DNA from: Pagrus major
Taxonomy: Eukaryota; Chordata; Actinopteri; Spariformes; Sparidae
Direction: 5' to 3'
Assembly: GCF_040436345.1 (NCBI RefSeq)
Contig: NC_133230.1
Location: 14,642,197 to 14,706,196 of the forward strand
Length of the DNA stretch: 64,000 nt
The position numbers and the translations under genes are program-made. The stretch's first letter is position 1. Each line of letters begins with the position of its first letter. The notes under the pieces are model-generated. The model was not told the DNA's origin. It saw nothing but the letters and a program-made list of their open reading frames with translations, and ran no database searches. Below are positions 20,804-33,838 of this stretch, piece by piece.

Positions 20804-23800
20804 ATGAGCAGTTCAGAAGAAGTGTCATGGATCTCCTGGTTCTGTGGACTGAGGGGGAATGAGTTTTTCTGTGAGGTGAGTTATTCTCTAATATTTGTCA
20901 TCCATGCAGTGATATATAAAAGATGAGTTCAAATTTAAGCTGGAGACTGAACTTTAAACATGTGTAACTCCACGGTAATGAGTCGAGAAGAGCACATTAC
21001 ACTTCTTCTTGACATCTTGCGGTCTCCATGACTGTTACTTTAACTACACAGAGCCCGATCCGACCCTGATCTACAGCTGTATGTTATGTGTCAGCTCCTG
21101 CACGTGAACCAACTTACCTGGTGGTAGGAAATCTTCTTAGTGACCTATGAGCTGGGAACAAAATGGCTTCATGAATGTGTAAAGTAGCAAAAAAACAAAA
21201 GTTAATACAAACTTGAAATCAAAGTTTGTGCAGGGAGTCATGCGGCTGTATTCATGAGTTTATATCCCCTGTATTGACTTTCTGTCTGAATAAATCATGT
21301 TCCTTTGAATCACTTTACACTTGCTTGACGTTATGCTGAGCCATTGAGTTGCTAAGAAGATTAACTGCTATCTTGTGAGTTTGAATACTTTCAGTAACAT
21401 GATCCTCCATCAAGGCTTAACTAGATTATGCTCTAACTACGTAAATAAACCACATTTCAAATTTAGCTTTAAACTTTACTCTCAAGCCCATGTGTACATT
21501 GAAGGAGCGCTGTAATCATCGCTCCTCTTCACACTGGCCCTGAAGAGATTACTTGAGTTTGTGACAGTGGATTTTGAACCCCATGTTCTTCATCGGTATC
21601 ACATTTAGAAGCCAGTATGTACAAGAGCGATGATCACAGTGATAAACAAGTATGTTTATGCATCTAACTCTATGCTGTCCTTTAGAGTTATACGTCACTC
21701 CAAGTTTTTACAGAATAATCAGCTTCTCATGTGATTTCTCCAACCAAAGGTGGATGAGGACTACATCCAGGACAAGTTCAACCTGACGGGGCTCAATGAG
21801 CAGGTTCCCCACTACCGCCAGGCCCTAGACATGATCCTGGACCTTGAACCAGGTCTGTGTACTATTTTCATGCACACACACTTCAGCACTTCAGAATGTA
21901 GTGCAACATTTTTGTTGACTAAAATGTCTGAAATGTCCAAAATGCGTTTGTGGTAATTGTCAAGAGGAGAGAGGGGTGACAGAAATGAGCTGAAAAAAAC
22001 TTTACACAGCTTTAAAAACTGAATGGTGAGACTAAATCGTTATCTGCATCTTCGTTTACCAGCCAACATGTGCAACAAATCAAAAAGTAAGAGTGAAAGA
22101 GACGTTCATCAGTGATCCTGACTGTAACGTGCTGCTCTTTTAATCTGTCATGTGGAGTACCATTGCACATGACGTCTAATAAACAAAGATTAAAGTGAAC
22201 GATTGATCTCGGCATTAGTTTGTTTTAGAGCTGCTGTGGTGCTGTTTTTCAGATGATTTCACCTCCTGGATACCCAGCAGTTCAGATTCCCCCCCCCCCT
22301 CTAACTCACCCTTGTACATTTTAACAGCATCTTTGAAACCATGTGAGTTATATCAGCTGCTGCTCTTCATTCCCTCTCACATCTACTGTTGTTTGTTTAG
22401 GAAACTATCACTTGTCCTCATTCTTGTTCTTAAAAATACATCTAACAAGATCAGTCCTCTGTTGTATTTTCGGTATTCCCTGTCCCTGTCGAAGCTTTCC
22501 CAGCACAGTTTTGCATCTCTGTAAACTGTCAAAAGAAAACGTGGACACCAACGCTGCTCTCTGTTTCCTTCTGTGTGCAGATGAGGAGCTGGAGGACAAT
22601 CCCAACCAGAGTGACCTGATCGAGCAGGCAGCTGAGATGCTGTACGGCCTCATCCACGCACGCTACATCCTCACTAACCGAGGAATCGCACAGATGGTAG
22701 GCGCCAGCTGCGTCAGCAAAAAATCCACTACCCCCGTCTGCATTAGGGAAAATGTTTCTCCATTGCTTTTTTTCTTGATGGGATGGAAAATTATATGCAC
22801 CATGTCAGTTTAGACATGACTGCTGACTCTGTATATTCTGTAAAAGGGGTAGTTTGCAGCCTTTCTAAGCTTCCTGTAACGGAGTCGTAAAATGAGAAGT
22901 ATTTGCCACCTGTGATGATTTTTATCGACTCTTTATGTCCTGGTTTACAACTTGCAGTTGGAGAAGTATCAACAGGGAGATTTTGGCTACTGCCCCCGTG
23001 TCTATTGTGAGAATCAGCCTATGCTTCCTATCGGTGAGTAAAAGGAGAAATTCAAAATTATTAAAATGTTTATCTGACGTTCTGAAACATGTCCTCGCCA
23101 TTGCTGTCAGGATTAATGCCATGCGGTTTTGAATACTGTTCCTATTTTGTTTCCAACAAACCTGCCTTTGATAAACTTCTCAGTTCTCTCGAGATCATTT
23201 TGTGTGTGAAAATAAGTGTGAAAATACCAGGAAGGAAACCGCAAGTGTTTACATGGTATTTGCAGTGATCCAGAGCGAGTCAGCATCATGTGTACAGTAG
23301 ATTTTATTCTGTTCATATCTAAGCTGGTATCTTCCCTCCTCCACAGGTCTGTCAGACATCCCTGGAGAGGCCATGGTGAAGCTGTACTGTCCTAAATGTA
23401 TGGATGTCTACACACCCAAGTCCTCCAGGCACCACCACACAGATGGAGCCTATTTTGGCACGGGCTTCCCCCACATGCTCTTCATGGTTCACCCTGAGTA
23501 CAGGCCAAAGAGGCCCGCCAACCAGTTTGTCCCAAGGTGAGTACGACAGGTCAGACCCAAAGGCGTTCTCCTGTAGATTAACACCAGAAGCTGTCGTCAG
23601 GATGCAGAAGGGAATAATATAATAGTGTGTTAACTGCAGTCAGAATGTTGGATACCACAATCACATAATCAAGTGTTATAATGTGGATGCTTCACATGAA
23701 TTTTTTATAATATTCTGATGTAACTGAGCACTTTATACTTGCACAACACTGTGTATAATGCTGCATTCAGATGGATTCAGGCAGGCAGCAGTAGACAGTA

Positions 23801-24357
23801 GGAAACCAGATGATCATTTAAGTAGACGAGAGCAGGGCAGTATAATCGGATGAAACCGGTAGAGACCACCAGCAACAGAAGACGGCATTGCCATCCAGAG
23901 TTACAACACTTTAACGTCCTCCACGACTGAAATAACAACGGGATGGTAAGTAGCTCGCTCACACAAGGAGAAAACACAGCCGATCTGGAAAATGAGAAGC
24001 GTTTGTTGACAGAAAAGGTCTCATGATGTGACATTCAGGGTGTCGTGATTACAAACAGTCACACATCACTTCTCTCTCCCCAAAAGCAAATACAACACTG
24101 ATCAAATGAAAACAGCCTCGTCCGTTTGAGTGCACATGTTTGTGTTGTGTTGTTTGTGTAGCCTTCGATTCACTCAGGACTTTCCATCGTGTGGTTGACC
24201 AACATAAACAGTGAACAGTGAACAGTGAACGCTCACACGTGTTTGTCAAATGTCTTCTTCCTCCAGGCTGTACGGGTTCAAGATCCACCCCATGGCCTAC
24301 CAGCTGCAGCTGCAAGCAGCCTCCAGCTTCAAGAGCCCCGTCAAGGCCATTCGCTAG
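20804..24357 (+). CDS. csnk2b: Casein kinase 2 regulatory subunit beta
   Basis: Six coding exons (20804-20875, 21750-21852, 22581-22696, 22958-23033, 23347-23536, 24267-24357) join in phase to 648 nt, giving exactly the family's usual 215 residues. Seen: N-terminal [10 protein letters not shown] with the autophosphorylation serines; R47-ALDMILDL destruction-box-like stretch; acidic loop around 55-64; zinc-ribbon cysteines 109 and 114 (CPRVYC) and 137 and 140 (CPKC); the C-terminal segment that contacts the catalytic alpha subunit, ending SPVKAIR. Family role: the dimer at the core of the CK2 tetramer, controlling substrate choice and stability. The only differences from human I notice are near the C-terminus (S for N, A for T), from memory. 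The untranslated start of its first coding exon is at 20,794. Confidence 0.98.
20876..21749 (+). other. csnk2b intron between first two coding exons
   Basis: About 870 nt with no coding block, no RNA gene and no recognised element. Confidence 0.6.
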
Positions 24358-25203
24358 AGCGTCCCAGGACAGAGGAAGAGGAAGAAGAAGAGGAGGAGGA
24401 GGAGGAGGAAGACTCGTATAGAGAGAAGACAGGAAGAATTATCATCAGAAGGGGAGGGGTCACCTGCATTTAACAAAGCTCTTCAGATGCCCCCTCCCCA
24501 CCCTGAAGACTGTATTATTTTGGTTTAGATTAGGGGTAAAGAAAAAGTGTAAAGATTTCTGAGTGTGAGCGAGACATAAAAACGCACAGCCATGATCATA
24601 CACACACACACACACACAGACACACACACACACACAATAAACAAATGCATCCACACACGGGATTTCCATGCACGTCCCTTACCAAACTGACACGACAGGG
24701 AACGTTTCCCCTGGCTTTGTTTGTATTCTGTATTCGGCACAGTTTGGTAAAGGGTGGCGGTGAAAACCCCTCCGTCATTGGAAGCCTCCCCTTCCTCCCC
24801 CAGTGCATGTACACTCAGGCTGGCATCCGCAGAGACAGTTTGGACGGTTGTTTTTTTTTCTTTGTCACTTGTTTTTTTTCTTTCTTACATTTGCTTACAG
24901 GTTTGTCTGTTGAATTTGCCTTAAGATTCAGAGGGAACACCCAGTTTGTTTTTTGTTTTTCCAGAGGCACTCACAACTTCAGTTAACTTTACGTCTTTTC
25001 CGCTGTTAGAGGAGGTAACGTAGATCAAACTAACACGAGTTTTTGTTTTCCCGAATCGTTCAGACAATTGTAATGAGCCTCCAGCTGTCTGTGCGCGTGT
25101 CAAACAACTGTCTGTATTGGTGAAAATATAACCTGTGCTACATTTTTTTGCGAGATGTGTGCCGCAGCATCGTCACCGCCCTTCCCTCGTAGCGTCATCT
25201 CCC
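24358..25203 (+). other. csnk2b 3' UTR (proximal)
   Basis: Begins with a (GAA/GAG)n tract at about 24,375-24,412 and holds a (CA)n run at 24,600-24,636 that leads into an AATAAA at 24,636-24,641, the nearest polyadenylation signal. A later AATAAA at 26,292-26,297 would place two mobile elements inside a longer 3' UTR. Confidence 0.45.
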
Positions 25204-25665
25204 TTAAAGGGACAGTTCACCCAAAATCAAACATATATATTATTCCTCTTAACTCTAGTTTTGTTAATCCATTAGATTTTTTTTGGTGTTTTTTTTTAAA
25301 GAGATGTCTGCCTTCTCCTGGCTCGCGGTGCTCAAAGCGTAGATGTAGACGTCCTTCTGCACAGTGATTCTGAAACTGCTGACGATGAGGTCTGTGGATT
25401 ATCTTGGGTAACCGGGTCATGATTTCTGGAATGAGATTTTGCTGTTGAGTTCGTCGAATGTGTTTTTATTTTGTTTTTTGCACTTTGAGCACCACCAGCT
25501 GAGTGCCATCTAGTTCTGTTTTATTAAAGAGAAGGCAGACATCTTTAAAGTCGACATCTCCTTAAAACTCGGCAACTCATGCCGAAACAATAAGAGGGAT
25601 TAAAAAGCACGACAGGGGAGAGAAAAATATAAATTTGTGGTTTTGGCCGTGGACTGTTCCTTCAA
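25204..25665. mobile_element. MITE-like element, family E
   Basis: Starts TTAAAGGGACAGTTCACCC and ends ...ggactgttccttcaa, an inverted match to the start with one change in the terminal TTAA. About 460 bp, non-coding. An internal 'gagatgtctgccttctc' near 25,302 is also found inverted near 25,530. Its right end runs directly into the next element. Confidence 0.65.
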
Positions 25666-25921
25666 AGAAGTAGCTTGACTTTTTGAGAAATTAGCTTTCT
25701 GGCGGAGAGTGAATGAGATCGATATGAAACGGTGTTGAGCAACTGGTTAGCTTAGCATGAAGGTCGGACATGTGGAAGCAGAAAGTCGGTGAGCTTTAGA
25801 GATTTTATTACGGTTGGACTGAGCCAGGCCAGCAGTCTTTTTGCTAAGCTAAGCTAACCGGTTGCTGGCGTCAGTCTTCTCATCTCACTCTCCATACTTT
25901 TCCAAAATGTCAGACTATGCC
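25661..25921. mobile_element. MITE-like element, family A, copy 1
   Basis: Opens ttcaaagaagtagcttgac and ends near ccaaaatgtcagactatgcc, matching inverted family A ends. It carries the family hallmark 'ggttagcttagcat' and its inverse 'gctaagctaagctaacc'. It shares its terminal TTCAA with the element on its left. Confidence 0.65.
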
Positions 25922-26291
25922 TGTGAAGATCAAGGAGGAGACTCAGAGAAAGAGGACTTTAGACAATCTGAATCCTTCAGCTCACTCCACCACTGCACTG
26001 ATCCCACTGGTGTCTCTCCACAGCACAGTCTCATTATTTATGTTCAGGTTTAGGGACAGTCAGACCACCAGCCGCTCTTTATTTTTCTTTTTGTTAGAAA
26101 CAGTGGAGCAGATACTCGTCTGCCCTCCCTTCACTCTCCACTTTGCTTTCGTGTGACTGGAACAGGTTGTTTTTTGGGGTTTCATGAGACAAGAGAAGCG
26201 GTATTTATGTGTCCAGATTTTAACTAATGTTTGTCTGTGTTCTTGTTGTCTTTCTGCTACTGTGGAAGGGTGAGCAGGATTCAGAATTCTC

Positions 26292-26297
26292 AATAAA
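26292..26297 (+). terminator. Distal polyadenylation signal
   Basis: AATAAA in the context attctcaataaacttct, with a T-rich stretch after it. A candidate distal csnk2b end; it could instead serve no gene. Confidence 0.35.
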
Positions 26298-26484
26298 CTT
26301 CTATTTTCTTTTCATACTCTTTTTGTCCTTTCCTTTTGTCCCAAAGATGTGTTTTTCTTCTCGTCCCTACAGCTGAGTGTGAGCTTCACTGTGTTGAACG
26401 ACGTGTGTGCAGAGTTCAACACTTGAAGGCTGTTTTCACGTTCATTTGAAGCCTCCAGTGTACGTCGACTTTTGATGTTCTTGT

Positions 26485-27255
26485 AATTCACTTGAGTATT
26501 TCTCATTTTTTGCTACTGTTTTACGTCTGCCTCTCATTTTGGAGGCAAATATTGTACTTTTTACTCGCTACATTTATTTGATAGCTGTAGTTACCAGTTA
26601 CTTGTAGATGAGAGGCTGCATTAGAGCCAAAGAAGCACAATAAAAAAGAAAAACACTGGTTCTGGTAATCAGAAATAAGCTATACTGTATATACAGTAAA
26701 GTATAATTTACTTTTAACATGTACTCTTAATACTTAAGTACAGAATATTTATTGCCAGGACATTACCGTTGATACTTGAGTACATGTATGATCAGATACT
26801 TTAATACTTTTACTCAAGTACTATTCGTATGGGTGACTTTCACTTCTACTAATTACTAAAATAATATTTTAACATAATATCTTTACTTTTTACAGTATTA
26901 CATTTGTGTACTTTATACAACACTGCTCATACGTTAACATTTAGTTGATAACTTTAGTTACTTATTACTTTGCAGCTTACATTCTGCATCACAAACTAGT
27001 TACTTTCTTAAATAAATTTTAACAATCAGATTAAAAAAAGAAAAATACTGATTCAAGTAATCTACAAAATGCTGAATATCGTCTCAGCCAGCCCTTAATA
27101 CGCAGATTATACATACATGTATATAAATGAACATATGTGTGATTTACTTTTACTTATATTTTTAATACTTTGGTTACATTTATCACCAGAACATTACCTT
27201 TAATATTTAAGTACATGTAATATCAAATATTTTAAGACTTTTGTACCATTTGTAT
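26485..27255. repeat. Two tandem copies of interspersed repeat family F
   Basis: Two head-to-tail copies (about 26,485-26,900 and 26,900-27,255), each with ctactttactcg/cattta, gttacttattactttgcag-like and 'gattaaaaaaagaaaaatactg'-like segments. AT-rich and non-coding. Confidence 0.6.
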
Positions 27256-30200
27256 GCAGTTCTGCCCTCCAACCACATGGTGTCAGCAGAGAGCTTACGA
27301 CTTTAAATAAAACTTTATTTTTCCACACTTTAACATATGTGTGGCACTACTTGAAGCTGCTGCATTTAAAAAACTTAAATATGAAAATATGAAATGGCGC
27401 GTTGCACATATCTGTACCTGCGTGTGTGTTTGTGTGTGTTTGAGCTTTTGTGTGGCGACAGAGGGGGATGATGGTTGTCTGGCTTCTGGGTGTGGTTCCA
27501 GTGGCATTTCACATGACTCTGAGTAACAGCACTGGTGGGGAAACATTGACAAAAAAACACACACACACAGAGAAAAACAAAGAAACACCATCTGAACTGC
27601 ATTGAGAAGATCACAAGATCTCAGTCAGGCTTCTGCAATTATCTCTAAATAAGGTTTTCAGCCCTTTGACACACTCAGGAAATCTAATAAGCAAAAATAT
27701 AATTTAATTTGAAACTTATGCTGCAGATTTATCCAGTGTGGGTGACAGAAACAAACTTGAGATGAACGGTAGGGAACAGTATGGTATGGCTTCTTTACAT
27801 GTGACTCATGAAAACTGTTTTTCCTCTCTGCACGGCAGCTGTCTTTGGAGAAACGACAGGCAGGGCTGAGCTGTCTTCATGTGGCCGAACCCTGTCAGTT
27901 TTTCCAGAGGGAGAAGAGGAGGACGTTCCTTCATGACTCAGGATAACCTCAAACCACAGCTCGGGACCTGCCCTTCTTTCCCCTCCACCTCCTCCCCCTT
28001 TATTTCACCAAGCCCTTTTAACTTTGAGAGGAGGAATCCCCTGTTTTATATTTATAGTCGCGTCTGCTAACGTCCAGACTTTGTAAAAGAGAGCAGAAGA
28101 TCTTCCTCAAAATGGTCTGCTGAAGAACGAAAAGGTGTCTCTGCAGCGTAATAATCATAAGAAATCTTGCTTTTTGCCACACCCAGCAGCCATATTGCAC
28201 CATTTTCCTCCCAGAGATCTCCCTTCAGGATCCCTCTCCACAGTGGATCCAACTTTAAAAGCCGCAGAGACTCGAGACCACACGAAAAAATATGTCTAAT
28301 TGATAGAAAATATGCCTTTTTCAAGAAGCGCCACTCTCCACATGTGAGGCGTCAGTCTGTGCCGATTTTGGCAAAGACTGTTACAAAATGCTGATCCAAT
28401 AAAACTCTGACTTGACGAGACAAGTTGAAGCTAATAGATGGCAGATTGTTTGGATAACTTCCCCGTCAAGAAAAACATCGAAGCAAAGTGGCTTTTTTAC
28501 GACGCTGATCAGCAAAAAGACCTTTGAATGTCCAAAGATGCACATTTAGCAGCAGTTAAGAGTCTGCATGAACAGATTTGTACGATTTTCCGCATTCCTC
28601 TCTGTTACAAATACTCGATTGGGTCGACTGACTCACATAGCTTTTTTTTTTTTCCTGACTCCTGCTTTGGTTTTGCTTGGCCTCAACCTCTTGTTGGAAA
28701 ACAACCTCGCTCCAAGAAGCAAGTTTTGGTTTTATCTCCAGGATTTCCTTCTATTTTCCCTCAGAACCGTACGGTGGCCCCGAGGGTCAAAATACATTCA
28801 TATTTCACAGAACACAACATTTCGTTATAAACAATGCTCACGGAAAAGGTGGGTCTGACTTTTTGTTTGTGATTGGACAGAACAGGTGCCCCTGACAGCA
28901 GTTAAATGTCATTGAGCCCTAAAGGCGTGCTTGAAAAACTCGGGACTGTAAAAACAACAAAGAAATGACATTGACGGGTCACCAGGGACTTCTGTCCAAT
29001 CGCAAACGACAAATGTTGTCCCAACTTTTCCATGTTTTCTTGAATGTTGTCATTAACTTTGGTACATACACTAATGCCATTCCCGCTTTGGGATGGCGTC
29101 ATTATTTGACGAGTTGGGAATGAGACTCAAAAATCAACTTTTCTCACAAATAGCACCTTTAGGCACAAAAACCTGACTTCCTCGTCTAAAACATCCGCTG
29201 GTTTCACACTTAAAATGTTGAAACGCAGTCCTGAACTGTGGTCACTGGCTTGGCAGCCTTCTTGCCTGTAACTCCACCACCATCCCCTCCACCTCCTGAG
29301 AGTCAGGTTATAAACATGTAATGTAAACGTGATATGACGCGTTTTGTAGAAATATGGCACGTATCACTGGTTTGCAGAAAAGCTGACTGCCTACATTTCA
29401 TCCTGGTGACTGGGCTGCATTCCCATCAGCCTCAGCTTAGTGCTTATATTAGCATGCTAACTAATATTGGCTCCTGGCTGAATCAGCAAGGATTGTTTAC
29501 CGAGCTAACACTATCACTGAGAAGCTGCTGGTTATCAGTTGGTTTGTTAGCTGGCCTTTAGCAACAATTAAAGCTATGTGTCTGGAGTTGCTGTAGGCAG
29601 AGCAGCCGGAGGGCAGCAGGGAGAAAACACAGAAAACATTTTCTCCATAAAACATTTGACCCAGTTTCACCCAAACAACTGAATAAAGTTGTGTTTTTTT
29701 GTACAGTAATCAGCGAGGTCGTTCTTCTTTTTATACATTATGCAGCGTCATATAAATTAAAGATGAAGGCACGCCCCTGGGTGCAGGATGAGTCATCAAC
29801 ATTTCTATTGATTTCCCAGGAAGTTACGTTAAAAATACCTTCAAAAACGGCTCTTGTGCCATTGTTGGGCCTGATACTGGTGTACAGGTGACATATGGAG
29901 CAAGACATATGTCTAAAGCCACTGTGTGTTAATATTTCAACGTATCTGCTTTTGTTCCTCCTCATCTATCTTCAAACTCTCTGGACTTTCCTCTGTGATT
30001 GCGCTGACTGATGGAACAAGGATTAGTTTGGCTGGTTTCTCCCACACTCCCATCTCTCCCAGTGACAATGGTTGAGAAACTCAAGAGGATCTGTGGGCAA
30101 GACAATAGAGGCATTTCAGGGGCCCAAACAGCCTCCCTCTCAGCAAAGTATTTCCAAACGATGACGCTGAAGATACCATTTCATAACTGTTCCCCCTCCA

Positions 30201-31085
30201 GCGGGAAACCAAACCATGCCTCTTTTTTTTTTTTAGAGTCGCATGCAGAGATGACATTGCCACAACAAACGCGCCCACCACCCAGTCATTTTGTGACTGA
30301 TGCGGACAAACAAAACTCAGTAATTACATTTTCATGACTCGACCTGTCAGTGATTTACTAAATGCTTTTGTCGCCTTGCTGCAGAGATGTTTGCAAACAC
30401 TCTGAGACAAACAGAAAAATGCTCTGGGACAAACTCTGGGCGAGACCAGGCTTGCAAATGTGAATCAGTCATTGCAAGTCTCGTCTCGAAATGAAGTCGA
30501 GAAGGAGCCGTTTCCTCACCGCGTCTCATTTATCAGGTCCCAGAAAGAGAGGAAGGACCCACAGAATCCTCACTTTGTTTTTTTAATCTCACACGAGTGC
30601 ATCTGTTTCAACTCGGACGAGCAGAAAACAGTCACACTTGTTTTACACTTCAAGCTATTCAAACGCACTGTTACCCAGAAGACAGGCAGTATTTATATTG
30701 GTGAAAAAATCTATAAAAGGCTAAATACTTGGTACACATAAATCATTTTGAGACATTTCACTGCTGCCTGATCGATCGGCATCTGAAAAGACGGTGTTTA
30801 GAGAAAATCTGGAGGGAAATCGGGCCATATTTCAAGGCAAAACCACATATTTGTCAACCTGTCAGCTAACGTTAGCGTTCAACCATTTGTTAGCTCACGT
30901 TACTGTTCGATCGTGTTACACACAAAAGTAAAATGGTTAAAAGTTAATTTCTAAAATATCTGTGCACATCTTGGACACCTTTATTTAAGCCTGGAAGTAA
31001 AAACACATTGTATGTAATCAAACGGTAACGTTAGCTAGGATGCAGTTGAATGCTAACATTAGCGGTTTACTAACAGTACTAACGG
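27256..31085. other. Gene-free intergenic stretch
   Basis: I see no coding exon with splice sites or family similarity. It contains a short (GT)n at about 27,420-27,450, a possible tRNA-like repeat at 29,160-29,290, and pyrimidine-rich patches. Several open frames of 60-108 codons occur, but they lack coding character and overlap on both strands. Confidence 0.5.
29160..29290 (-). repeat. Possible tRNA-derived repeat, copy 1
   Basis: On the minus strand this reads ggatggtggtggagttacaggcaagaaggctgccaagcc and resembles 47,865-47,955, where a B-box-like GTTCGAGTC is present. A tRNA-derived SINE fragment is possible, but the A-box is not clear. Confidence 0.3.
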
Positions 31086-31089
31086 AACT

Positions 31090-31310
31090 CATGATTTTGA
31101 CTTTTTTCTCATAATTTTGACTTTTTATCTCATAATTTAGACTTTTTTCTCATAATTAAGGCTTTTTCTCATAATTAAGACTTTTTTCTCATGATTTTGA
31201 CTTTTTTTCTCATTATTTTGACTTTTTATCTAAACATTTAGACTTTTTTCCTCATGATTTTGACTTTTTTTTAATCTCATAATTTCTACATTTTAATCTC
31301 ATTATTATGA
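31090..31310. repeat. Degenerate 'tcataattttgacttttt' array
   Basis: About ten imperfect copies of a ~20-bp unit, the inverse of the array at 19,018-19,205. Confidence 0.65.
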
Positions 31311-31879
31311 TTTACCAGGGGAACATTTTTTTCATCAAGCTTAGTTTTCTTGTCTTGTTTTTAACCGGCAGAAATGGGCCTCCATATATCGTCCATTGTC
31401 ACTAAACAATGGAAAAAGCCTACTTGTACCAACACATCAAAATCATTCAAACCAACAAGAGAAATGTATCTTAACAAGAACACCTAAAACATTACAGTGA
31501 GGGTAAAACTCCTCATTCAAACCCTTTGGCTTTAATGTTTGTGATCAATGCATCAAAAACACTACATTATTAACATTCACACAGATACATCGGCTGCATC
31601 GTGTTCAGGTGCTGCTCCCTGTTATGTTGTGATTGTGTGTCACACGCTGAGTTACTGCCTGAAGGAAAACCTGCAGATGATTTGAATGATATCTGAGAGC
31701 TGAAACCACGTCTCACTCTGACTTCCAGGGAACTCACGCATACTTGTTTGTCAGGTGGAGTAAAATATTACCATGAATTTCTAGCGATTGCATAACAGTA
31801 GACTGCGTGTATGTGTCTGCTTCAGTCACTCACTCTGGTAGTTATGTTTAATATTAAAGAGATGGATTAGTTATTCATA

Positions 31880-32420
31880 TAGTGGAACATAGAGCGGTGC
31901 AGCAATGACGTATTTTTGTAGGCTAACCTGGAAGTTAACATCACCCTGGTTCCCTTGTGAAGAAACCTATCGGATTTTTTTTATTGGATTTTGGATTATC
32001 GCCAAAAATAAATGTAAATGCACAAGTTGTAAAGTTAGAGGTAGAATAGTTTGTAACTAAAGTCGTCCTGTAAAGACGGACTGGTCTCCATGTTCGGTGA
32101 CGACAACTTCTGCAGTCTCATTTAGCCACCTGTTAGCAGCCGCCGCTTTTAAGACACGTAAGCGCTTTATAATTTAATTGTGGGACATTTAATGAGGTAT
32201 TTTATGTCGTAGAACAAAACGTGTCAATCTCTTAAACCACAGACCCTATCTCAGACATTTAACAATTAAAAAAAACTGACTGTGAGACGAGGGAGTGTGA
32301 AAATGCTAACCGATTTCCAGGTTTTAGGACTCATTACTACACCGGTCTATAACGTTGATAGTGACTCTTCTCTAGCGCCACATAGTGGACACAGGAAGTG
32401 ACACTGAACTGCTTCATGCT
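31880..32420. mobile_element. Diverged family C element, copy 2
   Basis: Shares 'atgacgtatttttgtaggcta', 'ttggattttggattatcgcc' and the 'ccaggttttaggact' region with the copy at 19,319-19,926. The terminal repeats are eroded. Confidence 0.55.
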
Positions 32421-33680
32421 GTGTGTAAAACGTTCGGTAACTGGAATAACCCTGAGTGAAGAGTACAGCAAGAGAAATATAAGTCTATAATGTATGTGAC
32501 CTTCAGGGTGTCTCATGATGTCTGTGCAGCAGCTCTGCAGGAAGCTTAACCTGTTGAAGCTTCAGGCCGTGATAGACTGGGATACTGCTGCATGTGGTCG
32601 CTCCACATTTGAGCTACAGGTGCACCAGGAGGACAAACAGTAGTTCTCTTAATTTGGTCAGTTACGTCACTGTGGCGGTCAATTTCTAAAAAACAAGAGA
32701 CATTTCTAATCTATGTTTAGATTTTGATTATCTTGATTTTTAAGTTAGTTACTTGTAATCCCATTTCCGGTCGTCTCATACTGAAGATATTTAGTTCTTG
32801 GTGTAGTTCACACTGATTTTGGTTTAAGATTCTATGATTTCATTTTATTTAGCTTTTTCTTTTTCTTTCTCTTTTTCTCTTCTCTATTTACATTTTGTGA
32901 CCTTATTAAATAATAATAAATGCTCTGATTTTGACATTTTATTCCTTGGAGTGGTGTTATTTTTTGTTTTTTTTAATCAAATCAAACTCTAAGAAAACAC
33001 CTTTGAAAACATTGTCATTTTAAATTAATCAATAGTGAATAGGACCATTTAATCCTCCAGATTATCCGGGAATTGTTGACCATTTACACTCGTCAAAATG
33101 AGTTAGGAATGCTGAGATATCTTAAGTGTTTCACTTGATTGTTTATTCTGTGACATATCTACATTTTTATCTGGTGTTTTGCGAATATTTTTAGTCCCCA
33201 AAAGTAATGCGACACATTTTATTTGACTTTTATCGTATATCCATGCACATACACCCATATCCCAGGCTAATTCAGGTGTGCACTTTATTGTTCAACCTAC
33301 CCCTTAAGTAAAAGTACAGAGGTATTATCATCATATCTTAAAAAGCAATGACGTGCTAGCTGCAAAATAGATGAAGTGGAGTTAAAAACTCAAATATTTG
33401 CACGCAGGTAGAAGCAGCCGGTAAGTAGAAGCACAAACAGCCTCAGGATGCGCTTAAACAGACGTCATTACTTCAATAAATATTACTTAGTTACTTTCCA
33501 GCATTTACTGAAATGTCTTAAAAACACATTTCAGTCATTATAACACCAACAAAACACTTTTTTCCCCCATAAAATCACTTATAAGCACCATATTTCACCT
33601 GTGAGTCAAACAGGTGGGAGAGGTTGAGGGGGGGGGGGGGGGACTGGGGGACTGGGTGGTTGTCCCAGGAGACGCCCTCT
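32421..33680. other. Gene-free stretch upstream of ly6-A
   Basis: AT-rich with no recognisable gene. A poly-G run of about 15 bases near 33,629-33,642 lies 80 bases before the ly6-A promoter and could form a quadruplex. Confidence 0.5.
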
Positions 33681-33838
33681 GATTGGATGACGGTGACGTT
33701 CTGATGGGAGGTGGAAGATTATAAATGCAGCGATGGCGGAAACAAACGGCTGGTTGTTTGATGCCAGTTATAACGGTTCGACCCTCCCAGGCACGACGCG
33801 TCTCCTCAGAGTCCAGTTGAGCTTATTCCTCTTTCAAG
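33681..33838 (+). promoter_or_regulatory. ly6-A core promoter and 5' UTR
   Basis: Inverted CCAAT box (GATTGG, 33,681), CRE-like TGACGTT (33,694) and a TATA box (TATAAA, 33,720-33,725), followed by about 90 nt of 5' UTR to the ATG at 33,839. The TATA-to-ATG spacing of 119 nt is close to that of ly6-B, C and D. Confidence 0.65.

Noticed and set aside
24596-24814. Val/Cys-rich antisense peptide in the csnk2b 3' UTR
   Set aside because: Caused by the (CA)n microsatellite at 24,600-24,636.
27256-30740. Several open frames of 60-108 codons on both strands
   Set aside because: They overlap on opposite strands, have no splice context or recognisable motifs, and their composition follows the local AT bias or simple repeats.
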